DNA of 64,000 bases, from the NCBI RefSeq assembly GCF_001638985.1, contig NW_017265140.1, forward strand, positions 558,001 through 622,000, read 5' to 3'. The DNA is from Phycomyces blakesleeanus NRRL 1555(-) (taxonomy: Eukaryota > Mucoromycota > Mucoromycetes > Mucorales > Phycomycetaceae). Each line of letters starts with the position of its first letter. Positions within the stretch are counted from its first letter, which is position 1. Shown here piece by piece: positions 23,761-36,603 of this stretch. The notes under the pieces were generated by a model, which was not told the DNA's origin, did no database searches, and worked only from the letters and a program-made list of their open reading frames with translations. The translations under genes were made by a program, and so were the position numbers.

Positions 23761-25113
23761 TTTTTCTGCACTATGCCTTTTTTTCTCAACAATTTCAAGA
23801 TATTGCATCGCTGAGAATTCTTCTACTTCCATTACGTAGTTTTGTGATATTTATGGATATTCAGAAAGATTATGGCCAATTACTTGAAGACTTGCTGTTT
23901 TTGGTTCCTCAGTCAAGTCTATTTCAACACTTTTAATATTATGATTTACAGTGAAGTAATTGTCATCAGTAATTATATATTTGTGTTTCTTCAGTAGCAC
24001 AGAAGGGCTTTTTGGAGAACATTTGGCTAAGATATAAGTGAACAACACGTATATGATGCGGCAGAAAGAGCGAGTTATTCAGCTTCATGTAGATCATGAT
24101 CCCACTCGTTGCCATCAGCTAATAATCCAAGAGCAAGCACAGCCTATTAGGAAGTTTCACACAAAGCTCCATCTACTGTATTGATACTTTTGAGACTGAC
24201 TGGGCATGGTGCTTTTAAAAAAAGCATTCTAATGCAAAATGAATACATGTTTGATGTACTGGTAGCATATATTCTGGCAAAAACTTCATTAAAATTAATG
24301 TTGCGCCTTGTCTTTTACTCTTTCTTTCAAGAATTATATATATATACTACTTTGTAATCTTATCATATGTGTCTTTTTGTATATTAACGTCAATGACACA
24401 AAGATGATAAATTCTAAAATATTTGTTTCTTAGGATACAGAATTCTGCACGAACCGTATTTCTGCTACAGTCATAATATTTTGAAATTTAACATATTGCT
24501 CATTAGGAAGTTGTATGCTGAATTTTTTAGAATATTGAATGATACATACATACTGGTACAAATAGTACACCACACTGCATCATATAGACCAATACATTGT
24601 GTACTCTAATACTTAGTACTTTCATCAACTAAGGTATATTATTTCTGGGTGGTTTTTCTGTTTTTGTTGGTAGAAGCAATATTTATTTTGAATATTTTCA
24701 ACTTTGCACACTGAGCCTTTTGCAAGATACTTGTATAAATATTTAATTATTCTGGTAATGGATTAAATTTTGAAGTTTATGTAAGTGTCATATTTATAGT
24801 ACAGCATGTTAATTGGTAACATCAAAATGATCATTTCCAAATGTACTGTCAGGAACCGATCTGAACAAGAACAAGAACAGAGAAAACGGATAGAGAAATA
24901 TAGATAGATTCCTTTATTAAAGAAGTTGTTTGCTTGATCTTTCTATAATCAAGTTCTATTACTCTACAAAAATTATATGATTTCATCGAGTAGAAAGAAG
25001 ATGGATATTGAGTAAAGCAGAGATTTCTCTGTGGTTTTATGAATGTTACCTGTGAGATATTTAGTATATTTATATCAGATAGATAGAGGTTTAAGATCAT
25101 AAAGTAAGTATTG
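23761..25113. other. No gene seen; possible further Helitron debris
   Basis: AT-rich sequence. A minus-strand open stretch at 23851-24048 could be upstream Helitron polyprotein debris but has no motif that I can defend. Nothing else recognised. Confidence 0.3.
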
Positions 25114-25680
25114 CACTACGCTAAAAAAAATAGGAGTTTTAGAGGTGGTTTCACAGGTGGTTCCGGAGGGGAAGCCAGGGCGCGTTTTGTGTCCTCCCCC
25201 CTTTTTTCCAACCCTGAGTTCATGTGCATTTTAATACATCTCCGCTTACTGGTAGTTTTAAGATTCTATTAATATATTGATAACCTTTTCTTTTGCTAAT
25301 ATTTGTCTTTCAATTGGACAAAACTTCTTTAAGTATAGTTGAAATATTATATGCCATTGGTTACTACTAATTCATTATTCTTTTAATTTAGATTCTTTTA
25401 AATATTTCTTGCTTAATCATTGTTTTTATTGGATAAGACATAATTGCACTGTAGTGTATTTTATAAAAATACATTTTTATTGGTTTCTCAAATGGATATA
25501 TTTTTTATTTATCGTTTTTATTGGTTATTACACTACACAATTACATTTTATATATCACTTTTATTGGCTGTTATGATAGACATTACATTTTATACATCAT
25601 TTTTATTGGTCATAAACAGTCAAATACATCATATACTTCCAATATTAAATATACTACTTTACACTGCAGTGGATAGTTAC

Positions 25681-25853
25681 TTACAATTGCCTCCTTTGAC
25701 GGTCTTTCCAGAGATGACTGACTCTTGCAATGGATGCCCAATTTTGATGGCATCTGGTGAAATCTATACCAACCCTCTTAAGCATGTTTGCATGTTTATT
25801 GCAAATCATTGTTCGATCACATCGCTGGTTAGAATCCAATTCCTGCCAGCACA
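25681..25853 (-). pseudogene. Remnant of coiled-coil accessory gene, element A
   Basis: The minus strand encodes about 55 residues matching the C-terminus of the intact accessory protein of element B: CNKHANMLKRVGIDFTRCHQ followed by NWASIARVSHLWKDR. The upstream part of the gene is missing and its edge is fused directly to the middle of the transposase on the other strand, marking the deletion junction near 25853. It retains TGG (Trp) where B has TGA, which makes it useful for inferring the ancestral state. Confidence 0.7.
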
Positions 25854-27939
25854 ATGATACAGCTTCCTCTGGGTAGACAGCTTGCAGTTGCTTTGGCCAA
25901 CGACCGCACCAGAAAAGAAATGTTGTATTGCCACCATCATACGCAAAAGGCTGATGGCAGCATTTCCAATGTCTTTGATGGACAGGCATACCAGTCAAAG
26001 AAGTCTCTTTTCTTGGGTGAAAACGACATCGCCATTTCGCTGTCTGTTGATGGGTTTGCTCCCCATAGTGTTCTGGGTTCGGTAACCATTGTCCACGTTA
26101 CCAACCTCAACCTTCCCCCAATGATCCGCTACGAGCGCAGCCGTATGATCCAAGTTGCGATCATCTCTGGTCCCAAAGCACCCGCCGACTTCTGGTCATT
26201 CCTGGAGCCTGTTCTGAAAGAACTTCGGGTTCTCCAAACCGGTGGAATGGTTGTGAAGACACCATCTGGAGATATTAGTGCGAAAGTCCATGTACTAATG
26301 ACAACTGGCGACATCCCAGCTCTGGGAAAGATGGCTTGTCATGTGGGCCATATGAGTAAGGATGGCTGCCGCATCTGCCACGTTGTGGGTCAATCTCCTG
26401 GCCATGGCCAATATTTCCGAATGCCATCTGCCATCACCATGCGCACACCGGAAAGTTTCAAGCACTTTGATGAGGTGGCCTCATCCAGCAAAAAAGGGTT
26501 AACTGGCCAATCTCCCTTCTCCTTACTGGATTCCTTCTCTGGTCCATTCTTCTTTGCATTGGATGAAATGCACGGCATTTGTCACGGCATTGGCAAACAG
26601 GTCTGGGGGCTCGTGTGTGGCAAGTATGGAAAAGATCATCCTCTCTCTCTCTCCCTTGCTGCTCAGAAAGAAATTGATACTGCCATGGTGTCAACCAGAA
26701 GAAGTATTCCAACATCTTTCCACGGTGCATGGATCAACATCGCAACAAGATCAGGGTACTTCCGGGCTGTGGACTGGGCTGACTTCATCTTGTTTGTTAT
26801 CCCCACGCTTGTGGCAGAGCGTGTCTGTGACCAAGCTGCCCGTAAGGCATTGCTTGACCTGGTGCAGACATGCAACCTACTCATGAGCTGGGAGTTATCA
26901 GCAGAGGAGAAAACCTTGATCAAAACATAAGCTTTAATTATAATTAATATTATTATTTTATAACTTGTGTTAACTTATCTTTTTTTTTAGAAATCTCGTC
27001 GCATGAAATGCGTATCTGGAAACCTCACTAGCTAAAGGAGAGGTCCAGCTCAAGGTCTTTACGATCAACCAGCACCTCCTGCAGCACTATCCCGCAATGA
27101 TAGAAGCGTATGGTCCCCCCAGAGCGTATAGTGCACGATCTGTCGAGAGGGCGATTGGGAAATACTCACGAGCAATAAAGAGTAATTCGGCAATTGGAAT
27201 CAATGCTGGCAACATCATGCTTGGCTTGACACAGATTCAACAGATGAGAGTTGAAAATTCAATAATGACAACAGCAACAGTAACAGCAACAACTCTCCTT
27301 CAGTATGACGATTCCTCTGCTGGTTGGTCAATTGACTGAGAAGGTAGTAATGTTGGTACTGATTCTGACATTGAGTTCTGGGGGCCTTTGAGGAACAGAA
27401 CGATTGTTGATAGTTTTGGAGGCATTTCTTGTCTTCCAGAGCTTCTTCAAAAGTTCTACGAATCAAAGGGGGAAGAGTGTAGTATGATTGAAGCAGCCAT
27501 TAAAACAAGCCGTAAGGCATTTGTAAATGGTTGTGTTATTGACTCTGCACTCGACCATAATTGTGTAAGAGAGGCACATAACGTCAGACTTCAGGTTCAG
27601 GTTGATGAGAACCGCAGCATTGGGCAAAGCTACTCTCCAGTCTACAAGGATTTCTTTGGGAAGGTCGTCGTTTTCTTTGAGCACAAGCTCAACAACAAGA
27701 GGTGGCCGCTTGTCCTTGTCAATGTTTATGCAGTTCGTTTGGTAAATAGTATACCAGCAATCAACAATGGACAAATGAAGCCAATGGTAGTTCACCTGGC
27801 AGATGTCAAAGAATTAGTTGGTTTGGTGAAGTCGGACGCGACTATAAACACAATAACAACAACAGCAACAACATATGTAGTGTGGCCAGAGCTTAACCGC
27901 GGCCCAAAACTGTCACTTGGTTCTCTTGCAGACTTATAA
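25854..27939 (+). pseudogene. Tnp2-like (Plavaka/CACTA) transposase, element A, 5' truncated
   Basis: Reads as the C-terminal two thirds of the transposase seen in element B. Conserved stretches include DIAISLSVDGFAPHSVLGSV, GDIPALGKMACHVGHMSKDG with a CRICHV zinc-like pair, FFFALDEMHGICHGIGKQVW and YGPPRAYSARSVERAIGKYS. These correspond to the Tnp2-type catalytic region and C-terminal domain. Defects: the N-terminus is deleted; the intron after the codon for Thr near 26928 has lost its GT donor; and two in-frame TGA codons occur (27004-27006, where B has Trp, and 27337-27339). The second half after the intron (26991-27939) is otherwise open. Transposases of this family cut and paste DNA in the nucleus. 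This copy should be inactive. Confidence 0.85.
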
Positions 27940-28270
27940 TTTTTTTTTCTTGTAATACATTATTTTTTTTCAAATTATCTTAACATATTTTATCCTCCCA
28001 GCAAAAAGTTTAGATATTTTTCTCTCTTTTACCTCTGACTTTTAATAGTCATCAATTGCAATCTACATTTACTAAAAATGTAAAATCTGTAGTTAAAATG
28101 TACTTTTGTCTATCAGGAGATTTAATTTTAGGTGGTCAATCTGCTTTTTGTCAACCTTTTCAAAAAACAGAGATTTTCTAGTTTCAAATTGGATTTTTGG
28201 TGATTTTTTAATTATTATAGGCCAAAAACAAAGTCACAAATACAAAAAACCGCCCCTATTTGTCATAGTG

Positions 28271-28560
28271 TTGTTTTGCTGAGTAAAAATAATCCTGTTT
28301 AGTCTGTCAATTACATTTGAATAGAAGTGGTGAGTATATACTCTGTGCTCTTTATACATGTAGTTATTATATTCTATTTAGAGCACTATTTAGTCTAAAA
28401 AAGTGGGTATAGATACTGCTTTCACACCTATACTTTTCCTATGATTTTCTGTATTTTTTTTCTAGTTATATAATAGAGAGCTTGCTATCTGGCTTTAAAT
28501 ACTGTATACCAAAAGTAGTAATACTATTATATCTGTGTTTCAATTATTTATCAACTTAAA
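28271..28560. other. Short spacer between element A and element E
   Basis: 290 bp of AT-rich sequence with no gene or repeat recognised. Confidence 0.4.
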
Positions 28561-28638
28561 AGGTGCTTACGGAGTAAAGTATCAACTGACTAAAAAGTAT
28601 CAATTGACCAATTTGGAAGGGTCTCAAGCCTAAATATG

Positions 28639-28771
28639 CACCTCACAAATCTGGATAACAATTTTCATTTATCAAAATGCAAATTTCCCCCGCAAAATTA
28701 TTTGTCACATTTGCTAACTGCATAGTGTTATCTAGTTATCTAGTTATCTAGTGTAAGGCTAATAATTTTAC
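28639..28771 (+). repeat. KDZ left terminal inverted repeat
   Basis: Pairs with 36604-36744 at high identity over about 130 bp, starting CACCTCACAAATCTGG here and CACCATACAAATCTGG (complement) at the right. Contains three direct copies of TCTAGTTATC-like units at 28730-28750. Confidence 0.9.
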
Positions 28772-28924
28772 CATTAGTTACTAATAAATTACAATATATG
28801 ATTGGTAGCAAAATCAGGTTCCCATCAGATGAATTGACACGTCATCTGGTCATTATTCCAAAACAACTGAAATAATTGTTTATTTTATTTCATATTCTTA
28901 TTATTATATATTAAATACCTAAAA

Positions 28925-29985
28925 ATGAACATTAATAGCTTCTTGAATGATGCTGCAAACTTGCCAACCAATGCAGTAGAAAAACTGCAATTAGAATTGC
29001 AGTGTAGAAAAGAATTTGAAATTAGCTTCGCTATAGAATTTAATTTGCAACAAAAGGTTGTTGAAAACATGGCTGAAGCTGCCTATAATTTCAGCAATAC
29101 TGTTTTGGGGCCCAAAAAGATTAAAAAAAATCCTTTTAATCTTTACATTAAGGAGATGAAGAACAAGAGAAAACTTGACAGTAATACAATTAACTGCATT
29201 GATTACAAGTAAAACAATAGTTTTGTAACAATTCGAAATATATTTTTAGGGGAAAACTACAGACTCGAGGAAATCATTGATTCGTACAACTCGATGGGTC
29301 CTTTAGAAAAAGGCAGATATTACAAGATGGCAAAAGAAGATTCCGCTACTCTTCACCAGGAATCTTCTGTCTCTGATGTCAAACGTGGTGCAAAATCCAT
29401 ATTGACCATCATGGACACAATGAAGCTATCGATGAACTACAATAGTCTGTTTCTGTTCTGGGAGTCAGGCGCCAGCTCCAGTCGAAAGATCGGCCGCCTC
29501 TTGTCAGGAGATACGTCTTCTATATTTTTTAAGTGTATTGAAGAAGATGGCGCTCTGAAGAGTTTCTTGGAAGCAATGGGAAACGTCGAAAGACGCCCAA
29601 GTAAGTATTATATAATAGATGTATTATTTATTTTATCTTAATCTATTTTTCTGTCATAGTGCGAGAAATACAACCTGCCACCATTGCTGCCAACGACTTC
29701 AGGAATAAGATGAACAAACGTTTGATAAGCTTGTTCAATGGTAAGTCTATAAAATATCAAAATTAACATTTACTTTATATTATCAATTTCTTAGAAGAAA
29801 CCGGGGAAACAAGAAAATCTTTCCCTTGGAAAGCAATCAAAAACAAAAAAGGCACCATCAGAGCCGTTGGATGGCCAGAAAAGGTGCCTTTTGTGCCACT
29901 CAGTCTTATGAAAGATATTGAGAAAGAAATGTTAGTTGATGCCCTAGACAAAGGGCTCATTTCTTTCTCTCGCTCTTTAGAGTAA
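28925..29985 (+). CDS. HMG-box protein carried by the KDZ element
   Basis: Four exons (28925-29180, 29250-29600, 29660-29740, 29795-29985) join in phase to about 292 residues with no stops. The HMG box sits at about residues 60-115: KKNPFNLYIKEMKNKRKLD, continuing after the first intron with ENYRLEEIIDSYNSMGPLEK and GRYYKMAKE. This matches the box's Pro-Phe-x-x-Tyr start and its later Leu...Trp/Tyr positions. The N-terminal 58 residues are helical and the C-terminus, with FPWKAIKNKKG and VPFVPLSLMKDIEKEM, is unrecognised. HMG boxes bend DNA, so a role in transposition complex assembly or target choice is a reasonable inference. HMG-box genes have been noted in other fungal KDZ elements as I recall. 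The start is the first ATG after the terminal repeat. Confidence 0.75.
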
Positions 29986-32900
29986 GGCTTGACAAGCTTA
30001 ATAAAAACATGTTTTTGTCTCTAACTTCTATAATTAATAATTTGTATGCTAAACTTATGCGTACATCTTATCCGAAGGCTTTCCAGTGTTGTACAATAGA
30101 TTCTTGCTTTTACTATTTGTTGTGACTTGTTTTTTTATGTATTTTAATTTTCAAAACAAAAAAATGACTTCAAAATTTTTTCTTTCCTAATCTACTTTAA
30201 TAATATACACGTTATAAGTATTTTAAGTAATAAATAAAGTGTTACCCTTTGCCATCATCATCATCTTGTAACATGTATCAAACACTTGATTGAATGGCCT
30301 CATAAATCTTGTCATAAACTTCTTGTAATCATGCACAAACAGTTAAAGACAGATGAGAGCGCTAGTCAAGATAAATCAGCAATGGAAAACAACTACCTGA
30401 CGATTTTATTTGAATATTAAGATCAACAAATAAACTTGGAGCAAGAATAGATATATATTAAAATTTAAGACTTTGGAAGTAATGATTTTGATAAACAATG
30501 CTTATATGACCTTCTGCTTTGCTTTACAAAAGATAGTATATATTTTTAAAATAATCTTAAGGCTATCCTAAAAAAAAATGTTTTTAATGCTTTGCTCAAT
30601 TAGCTTTCTTTCCCAATAGTGTTAAGTTTTTTTTGGCTCATCTAATGCTACTGCTTAGAATTATAAAAACAATGTCATATAATTTATTTATTTTTGTAAG
30701 GGTATACTTTAGACTTTATTTTTTTTCAAGCAAAAACAAAACAAAATCTAAGGAAGTAGAATACATGTTTATACTGATGTATTGGGTAATAAAGTTATTG
30801 TTTTTTGACATTTTAATTTTGTAAATAAAAAATCTTCTTTCTTAAATAAATTCCAGTTATGCTTATCAATATTGTGAATGAATCAACTTTGTAAAAATTA
30901 TATTGAATATTTATTTATCAATTGCACTTCATCAAGGACAGATATTAGCAAGTACGTGTTTTATAAAACTAATACAGCATGTCTTGAGTTTTATTGGAAT
31001 TCTTTTAGCATCAAGTATTATTACTAGATAAGTAAAAAAACGCGTCTTTATATAAAAAGAAAGGGTGAAATATTATCATTTCATAAGTTGGTCTTTATGT
31101 ACATCACTTATTAATTAACTGGCTTGTCTTATTGATTTTATATTTATTCAATCATAACATTTTATTAATGTAGTCTATTACTTGCAAAGTCAATATCATT
31201 GCTAGCTTTATATAACAATTTAAATAATAATCAATATTTATATATTTATCTTTGATTTAACTAACTCTTCCTGTCTACTTTTGTCTTTAGTCTTCATGTT
31301 GTAACTTTTGGTCTTGTTTAATGAAAGCAACTAGCACCCTCCCCGATCTTTATTAATATATTCTTTCCAGATATTACAAAAGCTGATAGCTGCGAACAAA
31401 GTCCTTATCTTATACTTTTAAATATACTCACTTCAAAAAAAACAAGCTGGTATTAACAAACACTAGTTATATATGATATTGTTTTATGACAATAATAATA
31501 ATTATGTTTAGCCCATTATTTTTTTAAAGAAAATAGAGTACATTTTATTAATAGAAGAATATGAATAATTAAAAAATTTATTATTTTATTTGACAAACAG
31601 TGATTCCAAAATGCAGTAAGACTATTATGTTACTTTTTGCAAATTAAGAAAACTACCATCCTTTATGTAAAGATCTAATGTAGGATCAATTAAAAATTAA
31701 ATTGCTAAAAGTACAAATCGATTTGAATAGAATAATTACAAAATGTAACTCCAAGAACAGAGTTCAGAAGTGACAGAAATGAAAAAGATTGGAAAAACTT
31801 TGGATACAAATATCGAGTGAGTAAAATAAAGAGAAGGCTATCAATTTCACTTGGGACAATTGAAGTTATAACAAAAAAACGTACTGGGAAAAAGTAAATA
31901 GAATAAAATGAAAGAAGAGGGTTTTGATTATGTCAATCAGAACATACAATAAACATAAAAAAATAACATACCAGGCAAAAAAAAAAGAAAAACGTAACTA
32001 AGAGAAAAGAATATACAAAAAGGACGAAGGCTGTGGCTTAACATTGAGAAAATGTGACTTTGGATGTGACCATGCCAACATCTTACAGTGAAAATGAGTG
32101 GTTTCATAGTGAAAATGAGTGGAAAAAGTGGCTTGGTAAAAAATACTATAAAGCTATATTTTAACTACTCTATTCAAAACTTTTGCTATAGATTATTTGT
32201 TGTCGCTTTTGACTATGATAGGAACAACCGGGGTTCGACTTTTGCCTGAAGCATTTTTTTGTATTTTTTTTTACAAAAAAAAAGAAATTTTTTGAATATT
32301 TAATGAATTGCTTTATACTATTTATTTTTTATAAATATCTTAATGTTATGTGAAATACTATTATATGTTTTTAAAGTAAAATAAAATAAAATAGCAAAAG
32401 AAACATATGTTATTTATGTAAACAGAGTTAAACAGTTAGATACAAATAAAACAAGATAATTTTTAACATTGTAACTTCTTGAATGAGAAATGCTATTTAC
32501 TTGCTTTTGAAAAGAATAAAATAAAATATAAAGCATGCAAAATACTAATGAAAATATATAAAAACTTGATATTTTATTATCTCAAAATAAGTATGTAGTT
32601 ATATGTATTATGGAATTAATTACTAATAGACTCTAATGATATAAGCAATATATATATATTACAGAAATAAGTAAAATAAAATCTTGAAACATAAAACATG
32701 TATTTAAAATAGACAATTTTTTTTACTTCTTGATTAAATGTAGAAAACAAGAAGTGTACTTCAAACAATAAAAATCAAGCTGTCAGCTTCTCTATAATTT
32801 TATGATATTTTTAATTGTAAAAGCTATTAAAGCATTTTACAGATTTGAAAAAAATTATTATTATTATTATTAAAAAAAAAATTAAAAAAAAAGAAGAAAA

Positions 32901-33060
32901 GAAGAAAAGAAAAAAAAACAGGTGGGAGTTTGTGTTATTCTAGGGAAAAGAAACTTACCTTAGTTATCAACTTTAAATGCTAACAAATAAACTGAATAGA
33001 CTTTTTACAATAATAGAGTAACTTACCATATATTGCCTCAGACTCAAATACGTTATTGTG
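29986..33060. other. 3-kb AT-rich gene-free core of the KDZ element
   Basis: No coding signal on either strand. The stretch is very AT-rich with many homopolymers (for example 32850-32910, A runs mixed with AAG). It separates the tails of two convergent genes. It could be decayed cargo, filler or a structural spacer; I see nothing more specific. Confidence 0.5.
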
Positions 33061-36000
33061 TTATTCGTCTTCATCGGCATCATCATTGTCATCATTGTCA
33101 TCGTCATTGTCATCGTTGTCATTACCTTCCACAACAAAAGCGATACTGGCTTCTCCATCATCGGGGGAGTTTATGTCTTCAACAATGAGTGAAGAAGAAG
33201 AGACGGAGGAGGAGGAAGCAAAAGGAACGGAGGAGGAGAAAGCAAAAGGAACGGAGGAGGAGAGAGCAAAAGGAACGGAGGAGGAGGAAGCAAAAGGAAC
33301 GGAGGAGAAGGAGGCAAAAGGAATGGAGGAGGGAGAGGACGAGGATTCCAGAAGGAAACTGGTCTGAGCAAAGACTGCTCGCTCCCAAGACATAGAAAGT
33401 TGAAGCTTTCTAGCCAAAAGGAACTGCATCCCACAAAGAACTTCTTTGTCCAGAGTACCTACAGCATTGTCAAGGGCTTTTAGCCCTTGCTCTCTTAAAG
33501 TCCTTTCTTTTGTGGCACGGTGTTGGAGCCAGAAGGCATCACGCTTGAAATTTTATATATTAGTTGATTTATTTTTAAAACCTTTAGCATCTTTATATTG
33601 ATTATTACCTTCAGAAGTGCAACTTCTTCTTCTGCTCTTTTCTTTGCCAAAAAGAGATAGACTTCGGGATGGATTTCCACATCCCAGAAAATATTTTTTT
33701 TATTGATTATTGAATCAAAGGTCAAAGACTCTTTTAAAAAAAAACCAGTATAAAAGTAAGAATAACAGTTTAATATGTCCATTGTAAAAAGTCTAAAAAT
33801 CACTGTTACCATTGAATTCAAGGTTAAATTCTTGTAGGAGGTAGGTAATTTGTTTGGCCTGTTTATTCAGGCTGGTTTGGTGTTGTTTTGATTTTTTTGT
33901 GCCTATATATATATTTAAAAGCATTAATTTATTAAATAAACACAATCACCTTTTCCCCTTCTTACCGATATGGCCAGATTTGTAGAGCAATGTCAAGGTA
34001 TCATGATACGCTCGAACATTGGCTCTAATCGCATCTTTGAATATTTTTTTTGTAAGCTAGGAACTCGTTGTACCCTAGCTGGGCATTTTCTTCTATATAT
34101 TTTATGAGGTTTGTATTTTTTTCATCAGGTTCTTGGAAGCCCTCAACTTCCTCCTGGATCTTCGCCTTCAACTTCTCCCTTTCGTGCTTCAGCCTATTGA
34201 TCTCATCTTTCACATGATTTCCGTTGGCATCATTAGTGAGCCTACAATAAAATTGATTTTTTAATGACAAAAAACATAAGAAAAAAGCTCTAAATACACT
34301 TACTCTCTTAGTCGGCACAAAATTGTAAAATTTACAAGGAACAAAGCAATATTGCCTTGAACCTTACAGCCAGACTCCATCAAATCAGCAATGTCAACGT
34401 AGTTCTCCAACTTCTCTACCTTGTTAATATGCTGCTTCCATTCTCGCTCAATCACAACACAGTTGAATCCCTCCAACGCCTTCCTGGATTCTTCTATGAT
34501 GTGCTTTGCTTTGACATACTTACTCTCCAACATCAAGCCCAACTCAACCTTCTTCGTCTCATTGTGGAACTTGATGGCTCTGTACAAGACCAACTTCCGG
34601 TTTGCTTGTCCCATCTTTCTGGTCATCGTCACAAAGCGGTTAAGATATGACCAGAGGCGTTCCAAACATTCACCATCTGTCAAGCCAAACCCATCTCTAT
34701 ATTTAGGGTTGAGCTTAACCTGGCAGTGTTGAACATGAGCATACGCATGGAAAATCAGAACTGCTAGTTTTGATTTCTCCATCAGTCTGGGAAAGTTAGC
34801 CTATGTTAAGTATTGTTACTATATGCTTATATATTTAACATGTATGTTAAAAATAACTCTGTATTTACCTTCAGTGACTTTGCCAGCTTACAGACAACAT
34901 CATACATCACATTGATGTTGGGAGAGTTATCAGCAGACTGGCCATCACTACCTGAATCACCAAGTAGTTGATTAATTATGGAGAGAGGGTACTTAAACCC
35001 TTCACCAGTTTCCATGTCTACCAACTTAATGACTGACTCATGGCGTGCACAGCTTGCCGCAAAAAGACCCTTAATAGGGTACTTTATGGACTTTGCCAAA
35101 CTGCCAGAGCCAGCATGGAAGTTGCTGTCGAACCGACCTATCTATAAGTATAGAAAAGGCGTAGTATGTATTTAATATCTTGTCACTTTTTATTACTTAC
35201 GCTTTCTTCAGCCCTCTCCTTCTCATACGTCTTCACCACGTCGTCACCAATCCACACCTGCTTGAGTTGAGCCTTTACTTGCTCCAACTCTTCGCCAACA
35301 TCACCCTCACCATCTTTCCTCCTCTCACACTTCAGACTAAAATTGCCATCCATAGCAACATATCGACAGTCGTCAATGGCCACATTGCTGTCAACCTGAT
35401 ATAAAAATACAACTTCAATACTTTGTTGCAAGTAAAATATGACATATTATTCACCTACATCTGGACAAGCAGGGCAACAGTTGGATTCCCGGAATCCAGG
35501 CAAAAGCTTCTCTACCTTGGCCTCAACAATCATTGTAAGCCTGATGAAGACATGCAGAAGATTTTGGCAATATGCCTTTGAGATCTGTCTTTATTTATTT
35601 TATTTTAACACAATATTTAAAATCGATTAGTAACATATACTGATGTATAATTTTTTTTCTTACCTCAGCACCCAGATTGATCTTATTGTACAGATCGGCC
35701 AAGCCCTGGCCAGAGGTGGCAAGAACATCTCGCATGTTTCTCATAAACTCAAGAAGTCCAAAATGAATTGCATATTGGACATTGTTGAGGGAAGCAGGGA
35801 GCATACCCATCTCAACCAACTGCTCGGGAATGGACTTGCATCCGCAAAAAACAACCTCAAATGTTTCTGAGGCTGTGTACACATATAGGATGTTAATATA
35901 TTAATCTAAGGGCAGTTTTTCTTGAAAAATTAATAACGATTGCTTACAATGCAAAAAAAACATGTAGATGTTTTTCTTAGAGAACTTTGTGCAAGAACAA

Positions 36001-36431
36001 AGGAAATGAGACAAAGGAGCAATAACCTTCTTATCCAGATAGCCATCCTTGCATCTTCCAAGGTAACGCAGGAAGGAATCGGCTAACTGGGGAAGCAAAT
36101 CTACCCACTTGTTGTAGAGGCTTCTTTTCTGGGTCTGACTGGCTTCATATGTATCGAAATCAATTTCGACGTCCAAGTCAGTCTGAGAAGCAGCAATGTT
36201 CTTGGAAGGCATTTCTACAGGGGCTACAGCCATGGTTCTTGCTCTCTTATTGCGCGTATATGTATACTTTAGGCGAGGACTACTAAATTCCGCCTCAGGA
36301 ACAGATGGGTTTTCAGTGAGAATATAATTCAAACCACTTATTAGAACGTCTTCAGAAAAGTAATCCAGTAAGAACTGAGGTACAGCTGTTCTCTGTCTTC
36401 TTTTGATAGTATGCTTGCTTGGGTTGTACAT
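33061..36431 (-). CDS. KDZ-family transposase, probable single frameshift
   Basis: At least ten exons can be followed downward from the ATG at 36431, including 36431-35948, 35872-35664, 35584-35459, 35395-35201, about 35143-34871 and 34800 downward. Signature blocks in order: a Cys-rich patch (LCSCTKF, FCGCKS); CCPACPDV; YVAMDGNFSL with the first catalytic Asp; LFAASCARHESV; MYDVVCKLAKSLK; HAYAHVQHCQVKLNPKYRDG followed by GLTDGECLERLWSYLNRFV, holding the catalytic Glu. These are typical of KDZ transposases. After GYNEFLAYKK the frame stops at 34025, but the next frame continues (KDAIRANVRAYHDTLTLLYK) into a proper splice donor. This implies one extra A in an A8 run at 34044-34051. The C-terminus is a Ser/Pro-Phe-Ala tandem repeat and an Asp-rich tail. 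Confidence 0.85.
33190..33345. repeat. Coding 24-bp tandem repeat in the KDZ transposase tail
   Basis: About six imperfect units of GGAGGAGGAAGCAAAAGGAA (plus strand). On the minus strand they encode repeated SSSVPFA-like heptads/octads near the C-terminus of the KDZ transposase. Confidence 0.85.
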
Positions 36432-36603
36432 ATTTAATTTGCTTGTTAAATTCAATAAAAAAATAAAGAGTAAAGGATTATAATACTCTAAATGAGTTCT
36501 GGTATTGGTAACTGATTGCGTCACTAAAGTGGGCCGCTTTGTAAAGCTCAAGGGCTGTAGAAAACCATATGGTAGCACAAAATTGACTAATTTAGAAAAA
36601 CTA

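Larger units (their letters stand above)
25114..28270 (+). mobile_element. CACTA/Plavaka-type element A, internally deleted
   Basis: The left end begins CACTACGCTAAAAAAAA and the right end reads CATAGTG, so both termini are of the CACTA kind. The flanks share TTG (25111-25113 and 28271-28273), a plausible 3-bp target duplication. Inside the left end are five or so copies of TTTTATTGG (25405-25605), which mirror the CCAATAAAA copies at the far end of element B. The 3' 300 bp are closely similar to the corresponding end of B at 37610-37920. The element carries a broken transposase and a remnant of the accessory gene, with the sequence between them lost by deletion. It is therefore a non-autonomous relative of B. 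Confidence 0.85.

Noticed and set aside
23851..24048. Minus-strand frame upstream of the Helitron helicase
   Set aside because: Could be Helitron debris but no motif to support a call.
33056..33367. Plus-strand Glu-rich frame with tandem repeats
   Set aside because: It is antisense to the tail of the KDZ transposase, whose exon is supported by upstream continuity.
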